Of a stretch of 13,695 nt of DNA, positions 5,939 to 12,991 are shown one piece after another. The position numbers and the translations under genes are program-made. The notes under the pieces were generated by a model. The model was given only the letters and a program-made list of their open reading frames with translations, made no database searches and was not told the origin of the DNA. Each line of letters opens with the position of its first letter. Positions within the stretch are counted from its first letter, which is position 1. The stretch comes from an uncultured Bacilli bacterium. Its GTDB lineage: Bacteria > Bacillota_I > Bacilli_A > RF39 > UBA660. Location of the stretch: the NCBI GenBank assembly GCA_948497845.1, contig CAOOMX010000034.1, positions 1 to 13,695 on the forward strand, in the 5' to 3' direction.

Positions 5939-6809
5939 ATGGAAAAAGAAATTGATGTACGTGCATTAATGATGGATAAATTAAGTTGTGAATATAGAGT
6001 AGAGAATTGTGCAGCTTTTGCCAGAGGAAATGAAGAGATGAAAGCTGGTTCATTTAACGAAGAGCTAGTACCTAGGAATTTTAATCAAAATGTGTGGTGG
6101 TCAACATCTCGTCAGACGGAATTTATTGAAAGCATCTATATGGGATGGAACTACCTTTGATTGTTGTTTTTGTTATTAGTGAAAATCCAATAAGATATAT
6201 GATTGTGGATGGTATAAACAGAATAGCAACAATTCAAAATTTTTTAGATGATACATTAAGATTAGTCCCATCTCATTTAAAAAAGGCAACCTTTTTGTCA
6301 AATAAATGTTTTTCTAAGTTATCTTCAGATGATGAAAAAAGCTATTTTTTAGAAAAAGGCATTCAAATTTTAGAATATAGTTATACAGATAAAAGTCATC
6401 AGTTAACTGAAGAGGAAATTGATGAAATTGCTAAGCAACTTTATATAAATATATTAAAAGTTTTGAACAAGTAGATGCTTTTTTGTCTAAAATAAAAAAC
6501 TGGTTAAGTACTGAACAAAAAACTTTATTTGATTTATTTCAGAAAAAGAATAAAAAGAGTACCTTTACAGATATGTTGTGTTTATATTATTTACTTGGTG
6601 ATGTAAGTCAAGTTGATCTTTTGAATCGTTCTAGCAAAATGTATGCTATTGTTTCAGAATATTTTCTAGAATGTGCTAAAAATAATTTGAAAAAAGAAGA
6701 GAGAATAGGTTGTATATCTAAGTATAAGGATAGATTAAGTTTTTTTGCGGTTAGAACAGCAAAGATGGAGCAGTTAAGAGATAAAGTGAATTTAGTTATG
6801 AATGTTTAA
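5939..6809 (+). pseudogene. DUF262 (GmrSD/ParB-like) protein with two single-base frameshifts
   Basis: Three frames join into about 290 residues. Frame 1 from ATG 5939 (AAGGAG at 5926-5931, 7 nt spacing) contains NFNQNVWWSTSRQTEFIESIYMGW. Frame 2 contains ELPLIVVF, IRYMIVDGINRIATIQNFLDDTLRL and a helical part. Frame 3 contains SFEQVDAFLSKIKNWL and a helical tail to 6809. The order W..(S/R)Q..FIESI..G, LP, VDGxxRxxTI..F is that of the DUF262 N-domain found in GmrSD-type restriction of modified phage DNA. The usual DGQQR motif is DGINR here, so activity may differ even if the frame were whole. The breaks fit loss of one G at about 6143-6147 (GGATGG|AACTA) and one A at about 6456-6459. It lies divergent to an XRE repressor, the arrangement of a small regulated defence or toxin-like cassette. 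Confidence 0.7.
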
Positions 6810-6872
6810 AATTGTTAATATTTAACGTTATGAAAGTTAAATCATTTTACATACTAATAAAGAGTTGAGATT

Positions 6873-8249
6873 ATGAAGGGGAATTTAAAAAAGTATAATA
6901 GTAAAAGAGATTTTAATAAAACAAAAGAACCAGTAGGTAAGAAAATAAAAAATGGAAGAAAGCTTCATTTTATTATCCAACATCATTTGGCAAGGAAAGA
7001 TCATTATGACTTTCGCATAGAATGGGATGGTGTTTTAAAAAGTTGGGCGGTACCTAAAGGTCCATCTTATAATAGAAAAGATAAGCGTTTGTCTATTTTA
7101 GTAGAAGATCATCCCTTAAGTTATCGTCATTTTGAAGGTACTATTCCTAAAGGGCTTTATGGCGGAGGAACAGTCATGCTTTTTGATGTCGGTTTTTGGG
7201 AGCCCTTATCTAATGTGGATGAAGGTTTTGAAAAAGGTATTTTAAAATTTGCCTTGTATGGTAAAAGAGTTTATGGAAAATGGGCTTTAGTGCATATTAA
7301 AGATGAGAATTGGCTTTTAATAAAAGAAAATGATAATGTTTATGGTTATAAAGATATAAAAAATTATAATAGAAGCATTAAAACGGGTAGAACTATGGTA
7401 GAAATAGAAAATAATGATAAGAAAGTACAGAATGTATTTGAATCTGTTTTAATAACAAATCCGCAAAAGAAAATTCTTTCTAAAGTATCAAAACTTGAAA
7501 TTGTAAAGTATTATGATGCAGTAAAATTAAGAATGTTGCCTTTTTTGCAAGATAGACTTATCAGTACAATAAGGTGCCCTGATGGAGTGAAAGAAAATGC
7601 CTTTTATAAAAAACATTTTGATGAAAATAAAGGATTAGGGAAATTAAAGGTTGGTAAAGAAGTTTATTATTATGTTATGGATAATTATGGTTTTATAGAA
7701 GAAGTACAAATGAATGGTTTTGAATTTCATATATGGGGTTCTTTGAAAACAAAGATTAATTATCCAGATATGATGGTTTTTGATTTGGATCCAGATGAAG
7801 GACTTTCTTTAGATAAAGTAAGAGATGGAGTTAGGGATTTAAAAAGTATTTTGGATGAACTTCATCTTGTTTCTTTTTTGAAAACTAGTGGAGGAAAAGG
7901 GTACCATGTTGTTGTTCCTTTTACTTCTATAAAAAGTTGGTCAAAATTTAGAAGTATTGCTCTTAATATTGGACTTTTAATGGAAAGAAGATGGCCAGAA
8001 AAATATACAAGTACAATGAGTAAAGCAAAGCGTAAAAATAAAATATTTATAGATTGGATGCGTAATATTAAAGGTGCTACTAGTGTTGCTCCATATTCTT
8101 TACGATTGCGAAAGAATGTAACTGTTTCTATGCCTATTAAATGGAGTGAATTAGATAAAATAAAGCCTGATGAAATTACTATTGATAAAGCAATAAAAAG
8201 ACTTAATAATAAAGATCCATGGGAAAAATTTTTCTATATTGAACAATAA
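6873..8249 (+). CDS. ligD: LigD-type end-joining protein with phosphoesterase and polymerase domains, no ligase domain
   Basis: 458 residues. Residues 30-165 are the LigD 3'-phosphoesterase domain (FIIQHHLARKDHYDFRIEWDG, SWAVPKGPS, VEDHPL, EGTIPKGLYGGGTV). The catalytic residues H38, H44, D46, H80 and Y84 keep the spacing of the Pseudomonas enzyme. Residues 190-458 are the LigD polymerase/primase domain: IRCPDGV with KKHF, metal ligands in MVFDLDPDEG (D304, D306), TSGGKGYHVVVP (338-349), and the third acid in FIDWMRNIKGAT (D394). Known LigD proteins pair these with an ATP-dependent ligase domain; here there is no room for one and no KxDG motif. It should trim 3' ends and fill gaps in Ku-dependent end joining while relying on another ligase. 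No ku gene is in the window. ATG 6873 has only a weak AGAG site upstream. Confidence 0.9.
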   Translation: MKGNLKKYNSKRDFNKTKEPVGKKIKNGRKLHFIIQHHLARKDHYDFRIEWDGVLKSWAVPKGPSYNRKDKRLSILVEDHPLSYRHFEGTIPKGLYGGGTVMLFDVGFWEPLSNVDEGFEKGILKFALYGKRVYGKWALVHIKDENWLLIKENDNVYGYKDIKNYNRSIKTGRTMVEIENNDKKVQNVFESVLITNPQKKILSKVSKLEIVKYYDAVKLRMLPFLQDRLISTIRCPDGVKENAFYKKHFDENKGLGKLKVGKEVYYYVMDNYGFIEEVQMNGFEFHIWGSLKTKINYPDMMVFDLDPDEGLSLDKVRDGVRDLKSILDELHLVSFLKTSGGKGYHVVVPFTSIKSWSKFRSIALNIGLLMERRWPEKYTSTMSKAKRKNKIFIDWMRNIKGATSVAPYSLRLRKNVTVSMPIKWSELDKIKPDEITIDKAIKRLNNKDPWEKFFYIEQ

Positions 8250-8252
8250 CTA

Positions 8253-8261
8253 TGCTATAAT
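8253..8261 (+). promoter_or_regulatory. Extended -10 promoter of the MBL-fold gene
   Basis: TGCTATAAT (8253-8261) is a perfect extended -10 element starting 4 nt after the ligD stop. No good -35 is seen, which extended -10 promoters tolerate. Transcription would start near 8268, leaving a short leader with AGGA at 8271-8274 before ATG 8284. Confidence 0.6.
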
Positions 8262-8283
8262 GTTTTAGTTAGGATGTGTTTAT

Positions 8284-9075
8284 ATGGAAAAAATAATTAT
8301 GCTAGGAACTGGGCATGGTATGACTTTGGATTTATATAATACCTGCTTTGTTTTACAAAATGAAGAAGAAAATTTTTTGATTGATACGGGTGGGGGAGCA
8401 GAATTAATTAATAGATTATTATATAAAAATATAGATTTAGATTCGATTCGTCATATTTTTATTAGTCATTCACATATTGATCATATTATGGGCTTTCTTT
8501 GGCTTATGAAAAAACAAGGATTAAAATTAGATTATTATATACATTTATATTGTAATGATTTAGTGTATGAAAATATTATTATGTTAATAGGACTTGTTTT
8601 GAATCAGAAATTTTTAGATATTTTTAAAAAATATGTTGTAGTACATATTTTAAAAGATAATGATTCTTATACTATTGGAGGGAATACATATACTTTTTTT
8701 GATATTTTAGGTAAAGGTGTGAAACAATTTGGTTTTGAATGGATGATAGATAATAAAAAATATATGTTTTTGGGAGATGAAAGTTTATCTAAAGAATTGT
8801 ATTCGCGTGTTGAAAATGCATATTTTGTCATGCATGAGGCTTTTTGTTTAGATAGTGAAGAATCTATTTTTAAAGCTTATCAAAAGAATCATTCTACTGT
8901 TAAAAGTGCTTGTTGTGTACTTGATTCATTGCATGTTAAAAATGTTCTTTTATATCATACAGAAGACACACATAAAAATAGAAAAGAGTTGTATTTGGAA
9001 GAAGCTAAAAAATCTTTTAAAGGTCATGTTTTCATTCCAGATGATTTAGAGGAAATTGAGATTAATAGTATTTAA
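8284..9075 (+). CDS. Metallo-beta-lactamase-fold hydrolase (RNase Z-like)
   Basis: 263 residues. The metal-binding motif SHSHIDHIMG places H62, H64, D66 and H67 as zinc ligands. Upstream, FLIDTGGG (31-38) is the usual second strand-loop. Further on, MFLGDESL (about 162-169) supplies the bridging Asp, and LLYHTED (about 221-227) the last His. The layout and length match stand-alone MBL hydrolases close to RNase Z and other phosphodiesterases, but the tRNase Z exosite arm is not evident. The substrate is unknown; its place behind ligD hints at nucleic acid, which is inference only. It has its own promoter and a hairpin terminator directly after the stop. Confidence 0.8.
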   Translation: MEKIIMLGTGHGMTLDLYNTCFVLQNEEENFLIDTGGGAELINRLLYKNIDLDSIRHIFISHSHIDHIMGFLWLMKKQGLKLDYYIHLYCNDLVYENIIMLIGLVLNQKFLDIFKKYVVVHILKDNDSYTIGGNTYTFFDILGKGVKQFGFEWMIDNKKYMFLGDESLSKELYSRVENAYFVMHEAFCLDSEESIFKAYQKNHSTVKSACCVLDSLHVKNVLLYHTEDTHKNRKELYLEEAKKSFKGHVFIPDDLEEIEINSI

Positions 9076-9100
9076 AAAACTCCGTTAAAGGAGTTTTATT
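9076..9100. terminator. Bidirectional intrinsic terminator between convergent genes
   Basis: AAAACTCC (9076-9083), loop GTTAAA, GGAGTTTT (9090-9097): a perfect 8-bp stem. T tracts follow on both strands, longer on the minus strand (six T), so it serves the rightward MBL gene and the leftward gene whose stop codon lies inside it. Confidence 0.85.
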
Positions 9101-9800
9101 GTGTAAATAAATTGGTGGCTAAGTAAATGCCAAAGGCAATAGTTAAAGCTATTACTAAAATTACACTTGTAAAGCCTGCTATTCCTAATTTTGATTCATC
9201 TACGCTTTCAATTGTTGGAGGTAGGCCTGGCTTATTTCTCATAAGAGAAATGCCTTTTTGCTGACTTTTATTTGCGTTCATTTCATCAGAATCCTTTTCT
9301 GGATAGGTATTGTTATCAAAAGAATTGCGTAAATTTTGATTGTAAATATTGGTTATGATTTGTGCTGCTGGAGCTGGGCTTTGTAAACTGGCTGTTATTA
9401 CACTTCTTCTTCGTAGAAGTTCTACTGTAAAATCTTCGTCTTTTGTTAAACAAGCTTCGTTTGTAAATAAATGTAGTCTTAACCAAAAATCATATGCAAA
9501 TTTTTGTAAAGCTGTTATATCATTTTCGCTTAAATTCAGTTGCGTAAATTTGTTTAATATATCATCAATTGTTTGTTCATATTCTTCTATATTATGGATA
9601 TAAAAATGGTTACTTATATATACATAAAAGTTTGTTGCGTTCATTTGATAATTTCCTTCAGGAACACTTGATAAATCAATGTCTTTTAGATTAATTTCTA
9701 AGTTAGAAGGAAAAATTAATGTTCCTCTTTCTAAGAATACTTCTTCAAAAGCAGGATATAGTCCTTTATATTGGGTAAATATAGCTTCATTCTTCTCCAT
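9096..9800 (-). CDS. Tail-anchored protein of unknown function
   Basis: 234 residues, not recognised. There is no N-terminal signal. Residues 1-155 look like a folded soluble part with helices (EEYEQTIDDILNKF, ALQKFAYDFWLRLHLF). Residues 156-203 are polar and probably disordered (NNTYPEKDSDEMNANKSQQ, PGLPPT). Residues 205-229 form one hydrophobic helix (IAGFTSVILVIALTIAFGIYLA) four to five residues from the end, so the protein is a single-pass tail anchor with its bulk in the cytoplasm. The start ATG 9800 has AAGGAAG 7 nt upstream and a good minus-strand promoter (-35 9847-9852, -10 9824-9829). It is divergent from sufB. Nothing in the sequence shows a catalytic site. Confidence 0.7.
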   Translation of the reverse strand: MEKNEAIFTQYKGLYPAFEEVFLERGTLIFPSNLEINLKDIDLSSVPEGNYQMNATNFYVYISNHFYIHNIEEYEQTIDDILNKFTQLNLSENDITALQKFAYDFWLRLHLFTNEACLTKDEDFTVELLRRRSVITASLQSPAPAAQIITNIYNQNLRNSFDNNTYPEKDSDEMNANKSQQKGISLMRNKPGLPPTIESVDESKLGIAGFTSVILVIALTIAFGIYLATNLFTQ

Positions 9801-9823
9801 AATCCCACTTCCTTATCATATAC

Positions 9824-9852
9824 ATTTTAGCAAATATTCTAAAAAAAGACAA
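9824..9852 (-). promoter_or_regulatory. Promoter of the tail-anchored protein gene
   Basis: On the minus strand, TTGTCT (9852-9847) is followed after 17 bp by TAAAAT (9829-9824), preceded by TGC as an extended -10. The -35 box directly touches the plus-strand -35 of sufB. Confidence 0.65.
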
Positions 9853-9881
9853 TTGTTTTTATCTTTCAGATATAGTATTAT
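9853..9881 (+). promoter_or_regulatory. Promoter of sufB, probably giving a leaderless mRNA
   Basis: TTGTTT (9853-9858) and TATTAT (9876-9881) are 17 bp apart. Transcription would begin at about 9888, at or one base from ATG 9889. No Shine-Dalgarno sequence is present between the promoter and the gene. Confidence 0.55.
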
Positions 9882-9888
9882 AATGGTT

Positions 9889-11178
9889 ATGGAAAAGTTA
9901 AATGAAGATTTTATAAATGCATTATCTATGAAAAAGAAAGAACCTCTTTGGATGAGGGAATTTCGTTTGAAAAGTTTTAGAAGTTTTGTAAATTTTGAAC
10001 AACCTAAGTTTGGTCCTGTTATAGATATTGATTTTGATAAAATATTATATTATAAAGATAGCAAACAGCTTTTAGAAGATAATTGGGATAATGTGCATCA
10101 AGAGATTAAAGATACTTTTTGTTCTTTAGGGGTTATTGATGCAGAAGAAAAGTATTTAGGGGGAGTTACGAATCAATTTGAAAGTGAAGTAGTTTATCAT
10201 AAAAATTCTGTTGATCAAGAGATTATTTTTACTAGTACAGATGATGCTTTACAAAAATATCCTGAATTGTTTAAGAAATATTTTAATAAATTAGTTTTGT
10301 ATAATGAAAATAAGTATACAGCTTTAAATGGTGCAGTATGGAGTGGAGGAAGTTTTATTTACATTCCACCTTTTACTAAATTAGATAGACCCTTACAAAG
10401 TTATTTTAGAATTGAAAGTGCTTCTTTAGGTCAGTTTGAAAGAACTATTATTATTGTTGATGAGGGAGCAGAGTTAGAATATATTGAAGGTTGTACGGCG
10501 AGAGTGAATGCTAAGACATCTTTACATGCTGGAGTTGTGGAAATCTTTGTTGGGAAAAATGCTAAATGTAGATATTCTACTATTCAAAACTGGAGTACAG
10601 ATGTATATAATTTAGTTACTAAAAGAGCTATAGTAGAGGAAAATGGTTCTATGGAATGGGTTGATGGAAATATCGGTTCAGGTCTTACTATGAAATATCC
10701 ATCTTGTATATTAAAAGGAGATTATGCTAGTGGAAATTCAATAAGTATTGCTTATGCAAAGAATCGTCAGGTCTTGGATGCAGGAGCTAAAATGATACAT
10801 TTAGGTCAGTATACTAAAAGTAACATTATTAGTAAGTCTATTGCAGAAAATGGAGGAATTGCTAATTATCGTGGTAAAGTTGAAATAAAGAAAAAGGCTA
10901 TTGGTAGTAAGGCTAGTGTTAAATGTGATACCATTTTGTTAGATGGCTTAAGTAAAAGTGATACGTTTCCTACAAATCGAGTAGATAATGATTCTAGTTT
11001 TATCGAACATGAAGCAGTCGTTTCTAAAGTAAGTGGGGAAAAATTATTCTATTTGATGGCTAAAGGCTTAAGTGAAGAAAAAGCTAAAGAACTCCTTATC
11101 TTAGGTTTTATTTCAGATTTTAAAAATAGTCTACCTATGGAATATGCAGTTGAATTAAATCGTTTATTAAAAGAATAA
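9889..11178 (+). CDS. sufB: SufB, scaffold subunit for iron-sulfur cluster assembly
   Basis: 429 residues. SufB, with SufC and SufD, forms the cytosolic scaffold on which sulfur from SufS/SufU is built into Fe-S clusters. Family marks: EPLWMREFRLKSF near the N-terminus, YFRIESASLGQFERTIIIVDEG, YIEGCTA (Cys202), WVDGNIGSG, LHLGQ-like IHLGQYT, and the beta-helix core. KCDTILLDG holds Cys346, equivalent by constant offset to the essential Cys405 of E. coli SufB, and IEHEA holds E373, H374 and E375. It is somewhat shorter than typical SufB (465-495), mainly in the N-terminal third. I take ATG 9889; ATG 9883 is in frame but lies on top of the promoter. It stands alone here, with no sufC, sufD, sufS or sufU beside it, and ends in its own terminator. 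The lone uracil glycosylase at 1169 is a possible client. Confidence 0.92.
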   Translation: MEKLNEDFINALSMKKKEPLWMREFRLKSFRSFVNFEQPKFGPVIDIDFDKILYYKDSKQLLEDNWDNVHQEIKDTFCSLGVIDAEEKYLGGVTNQFESEVVYHKNSVDQEIIFTSTDDALQKYPELFKKYFNKLVLYNENKYTALNGAVWSGGSFIYIPPFTKLDRPLQSYFRIESASLGQFERTIIIVDEGAELEYIEGCTARVNAKTSLHAGVVEIFVGKNAKCRYSTIQNWSTDVYNLVTKRAIVEENGSMEWVDGNIGSGLTMKYPSCILKGDYASGNSISIAYAKNRQVLDAGAKMIHLGQYTKSNIISKSIAENGGIANYRGKVEIKKKAIGSKASVKCDTILLDGLSKSDTFPTNRVDNDSSFIEHEAVVSKVSGEKLFYLMAKGLSEEKAKELLILGFISDFKNSLPMEYAVELNRLLKE

Positions 11179-11205
11179 CCAATTTTGAAAATTGGTTGTT
11201 TTTTT
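11179..11205 (+). terminator. Intrinsic terminator of sufB
   Basis: CCAATTT-TGA-AAATTGG (11179-11195) followed by TTGTTTTTTT. It starts immediately after the sufB stop codon. Confidence 0.85.
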
Positions 11206-11334
11206 ATACGAATTTAGGGATAAATACATTCTTTTTGTGTCGAAAAAGGATAGGTAAAGGCTTTCTATTTTTAAAATTGGCTATTTGTGTTTTTTAGAAA
11301 ATGCTGATAGATTGAAGAAGAAAGGAGGTTAAAA

Positions 11335-11682
11335 ATGAATCAGGTTGTTTTGGTTGGTCGACTTGCTGAGGATCCAGTAGTGTCTAAAACAGAGAATGGA
11401 AAGAATTATACTTCTATAAATCTGGCGGTTCCTCGGGCATTTAAAAATTCTGATGGCGTTTATGAAACAGATTTTATTCGTTGCGTTTTGTGGAATGGCG
11501 TAGCTGCAAATACAAGTGAATATTGTCATGTCGGAGATGTTATTGGAATTAAGGGACGATTGCAAAATCGGTCTTACGAGACCGAAAATAAAGAGAAAAA
11601 ATATATTACAGAAGTAATAGCAGAACGAGTTACTTTTATTTCAACGAATCGTAAAGAAATCGAAGATATAAAGGAAAAATGA
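11335..11682 (+). CDS. Short single-stranded DNA-binding protein (SsbB-like)
   Basis: 115 residues: one OB fold of the bacterial SSB family (MNQVVLVGRLAEDPVVSKTENG at the start, then SINLAVPRAF, DFIRCVLWNGVAANTSEY, GDVIGIKGRLQNRSYE). It ends at DIKEK straight after the OB fold, so the disordered linker and acidic DDIPF-like tip that recruit repair and replication proteins are missing. That matches the size and build of the accessory SSB of Bacillus (SsbB, 113 residues, used in DNA uptake) rather than the main SSB. A strong AAAGGAGG lies 7 nt before the ATG. The 129 nt between the sufB terminator and this gene hold no clear promoter that I would defend. The stop TGA is 84 nt from the next start, so an operon with the XRE gene is possible. 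Confidence 0.85.
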   Translation: MNQVVLVGRLAEDPVVSKTENGKNYTSINLAVPRAFKNSDGVYETDFIRCVLWNGVAANTSEYCHVGDVIGIKGRLQNRSYETENKEKKYITEVIAERVTFISTNRKEIEDIKEK

Positions 11683-11736
11683 CAAAAAAATATGTTTACA
11701 CTAGATAAAGCCCACACATCTATTGTAAAATATTGG

Positions 11737-11752
11737 CTATACTACCGTATAG
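11737..11752. promoter_or_regulatory. Perfect palindromic operator before the XRE gene
   Basis: CTATAC-TACC-GTATAG is a perfect 6+6 inverted repeat with a 4-bp centre. It contains a TATACT -10-like box (11738-11743) and ends 1 nt before the AAGGTGG ribosome binding site (from 11753). Position and symmetry fit an autorepressor site of the XRE protein encoded next. Confidence 0.6.
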
Positions 11753-11766
11753 AAGGTGGTATATAC

Positions 11767-12123
11767 ATGTTAGTTGGTAGAAGATTGCGCGAAGCAAGAA
11801 AAGAAAAAGGCTTAACACAAGAAGCTTTAGGTAACTTAATAGGTGTTGGTAAATCAGCTATATGTTGTTATGAAAAAGAATCTAGAAATCCAACGCTTGA
11901 AAGTATTATAGAGCTTATTGATGTTTTAGGTGTAAGTGCAGATTATTTACTTGGGACTGATGTGATAGTAGATACAAAATCAAAAGAACATCCTAAGTAT
12001 AGAACGATGACAAATGAAGAGATTACGTTTGTGGATGAAATAAAAAAGGAAAAGATTGTTTATGAAATCTTATTCGAGGATCCTAAACGTGGAGCTGATT
12101 TAGTTAAAAAGAAAATAGGATAA
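11767..12123 (+). CDS. XRE-family HTH transcriptional regulator
   Basis: 118 residues. Residues 2-58 are a Cro/C1-type helix-turn-helix: RRLREARKEKGLTQEALGNLIGVGKSAICCYEKESRNPTLE gives helices 1-4 with the QEALGNLIGVGKSAI turn, and IIELIDVLGVSADYLLG closes the domain in the form typical of phage and conjugative-element repressors. Residues 70-118 are charged and helical (EEITFVDEIKKEKIVYEILFEDPKRG, then VKKKIG), probably for dimerisation. The start ATG 11767 is 7 nt after AAGGTGG; the open frame extends upstream to 11692, but that part crosses the operator and promoter and is not coding. Likely controls itself through the palindrome at 11737-11752. A terminator follows the stop at once. Confidence 0.87.
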   Translation: MLVGRRLREARKEKGLTQEALGNLIGVGKSAICCYEKESRNPTLESIIELIDVLGVSADYLLGTDVIVDTKSKEHPKYRTMTNEEITFVDEIKKEKIVYEILFEDPKRGADLVKKKIG

Positions 12124-12124
12124 A

Positions 12125-12151
12125 AATAGTCTCTAAGGAGATTATTTTTTT
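12125..12151 (+). terminator. Intrinsic terminator of the XRE gene
   Basis: AATAGTCTC (12125-12133), loop TAAG, GAGATTATT (12138-12146) with one G-T pair, then a run of T to 12151. Confidence 0.85.
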
Positions 12152-12184
12152 ATTGGACTCATATACTTTTATTGGGTGAAGTAC

Positions 12185-12955
12185 ATGAAAATTTTTAAAG
12201 GAATGGGTATTATTGCTGTAGTTATGTTTAGTTTTTATTATACTGAACGAATAGCAAATTTTGTTTTAGAAAAGAATAATCTTTATCAAGAAATAGAAAG
12301 TAAAAAAAGTATTTATGAAGTAGAAAGTGTTGCTGCTACTATTAATGATGAAACAATGATTCCTGGCTTGTATGGAAAAAGTGTAAATGTAAAAACGAGT
12401 TATTATAATATGAAGTCTTTACAAACTTTTAATTCTTATTATCTTGTATATCAAGATACTGTTCCAGAAGTTTCTATGGAACATAATAAAGATAAAATTA
12501 TTATGCAAGGAAATAGTGGTAAAAATAGTGTTGCTTTAGTATTAGAATATGATCAGAAAATAATTGATTATTTAAAGAATTATAAATTTAGTGTTTTAGT
12601 AGATATGAATACTTTTCATAACACAGTTTCTTATGAACAAATTAATAATGAAGTAAATGATTTTCAAAAATTGGAAAGTTTAATTAATAAATATGCTTCA
12701 TTTAATCCTAATCTTTGTGTTTTAAATGGTGGGAATGAGAAGGTTTGTCGGGCTGAGAAAAAGTATTTGATAAAACCTAATAAAGAATTAAGTGATAGTA
12801 CTTATTTAGAATTAAAAGATAATATTCATTCCGGAGATATTGTATTAATTAAGAAAAATACTAAATTATCTAATATTGAAGTTGTTGTAAAAAGTATCCT
12901 TTATAAAGATTATGATTTAAATTACCTAAGTCAACATATTAGTGAAGAGCAATAA
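12185..12955 (+). CDS. Membrane-anchored extracytoplasmic protein, function unknown
   Basis: 256 residues from ATG 12185 (GGGTG 6 nt upstream; GTG 12176 lies inside that site). One hydrophobic segment near the N-terminus (GMGIIAVVMFSFYYTERIANFVL, about 5-27) preceded by Lys acts as an uncleaved signal anchor, so the remaining 225 residues should face outward. A short helix (EKNNLYQEIESKKSIYEV) follows. The centre, NSVALVLEYDQKIIDYLKNYKFSVLVDM, has the strand-helix-strand rhythm of the start of a NodB polysaccharide deacetylase, but the metal-binding DD pair is replaced by EYD and no HxxxH is seen. I therefore do not call it an enzyme. Two cysteines (NLCVLNGGNEKVC) may form a disulfide. It is flanked by terminators on both sides, so it is a single-gene unit. 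Confidence 0.65.
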   Translation: MKIFKGMGIIAVVMFSFYYTERIANFVLEKNNLYQEIESKKSIYEVESVAATINDETMIPGLYGKSVNVKTSYYNMKSLQTFNSYYLVYQDTVPEVSMEHNKDKIIMQGNSGKNSVALVLEYDQKIIDYLKNYKFSVLVDMNTFHNTVSYEQINNEVNDFQKLESLINKYASFNPNLCVLNGGNEKVCRAEKKYLIKPNKELSDSTYLELKDNIHSGDIVLIKKNTKLSNIEVVVKSILYKDYDLNYLSQHISEEQ

Positions 12956-12991
12956 ATAATTATAGTAAATAAATAATTCATATATTATAAT

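Noticed and set aside
6820..6842. Inverted repeat ATTTAAC-N9-GTTAAAT before ligD
   Set aside because: All but one base pair per arm are A-T, the T run after it is short, and no promoter is placed clearly around it; could be a weak terminator or chance.
8855..9049. Second rightward frame inside the MBL-fold gene
   Set aside because: It is an alternative frame of a gene with clear catalytic motifs; low-complexity Lys/Leu/Ile content.
9349..9603. Rightward 84-codon open frame
   Set aside because: Antisense to the tail-anchored gene, which has a promoter, ribosome binding site and terminator of its own.
9679..9888. Upstream extension of the sufB reading frame by up to 70 codons
   Set aside because: It would overlap the divergent gene and both promoters, and known SufB sequences begin near the MEKLNED start.
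11329..11565. Leftward open frame over ssb
   Set aside because: Antisense shadow of a clear SSB.
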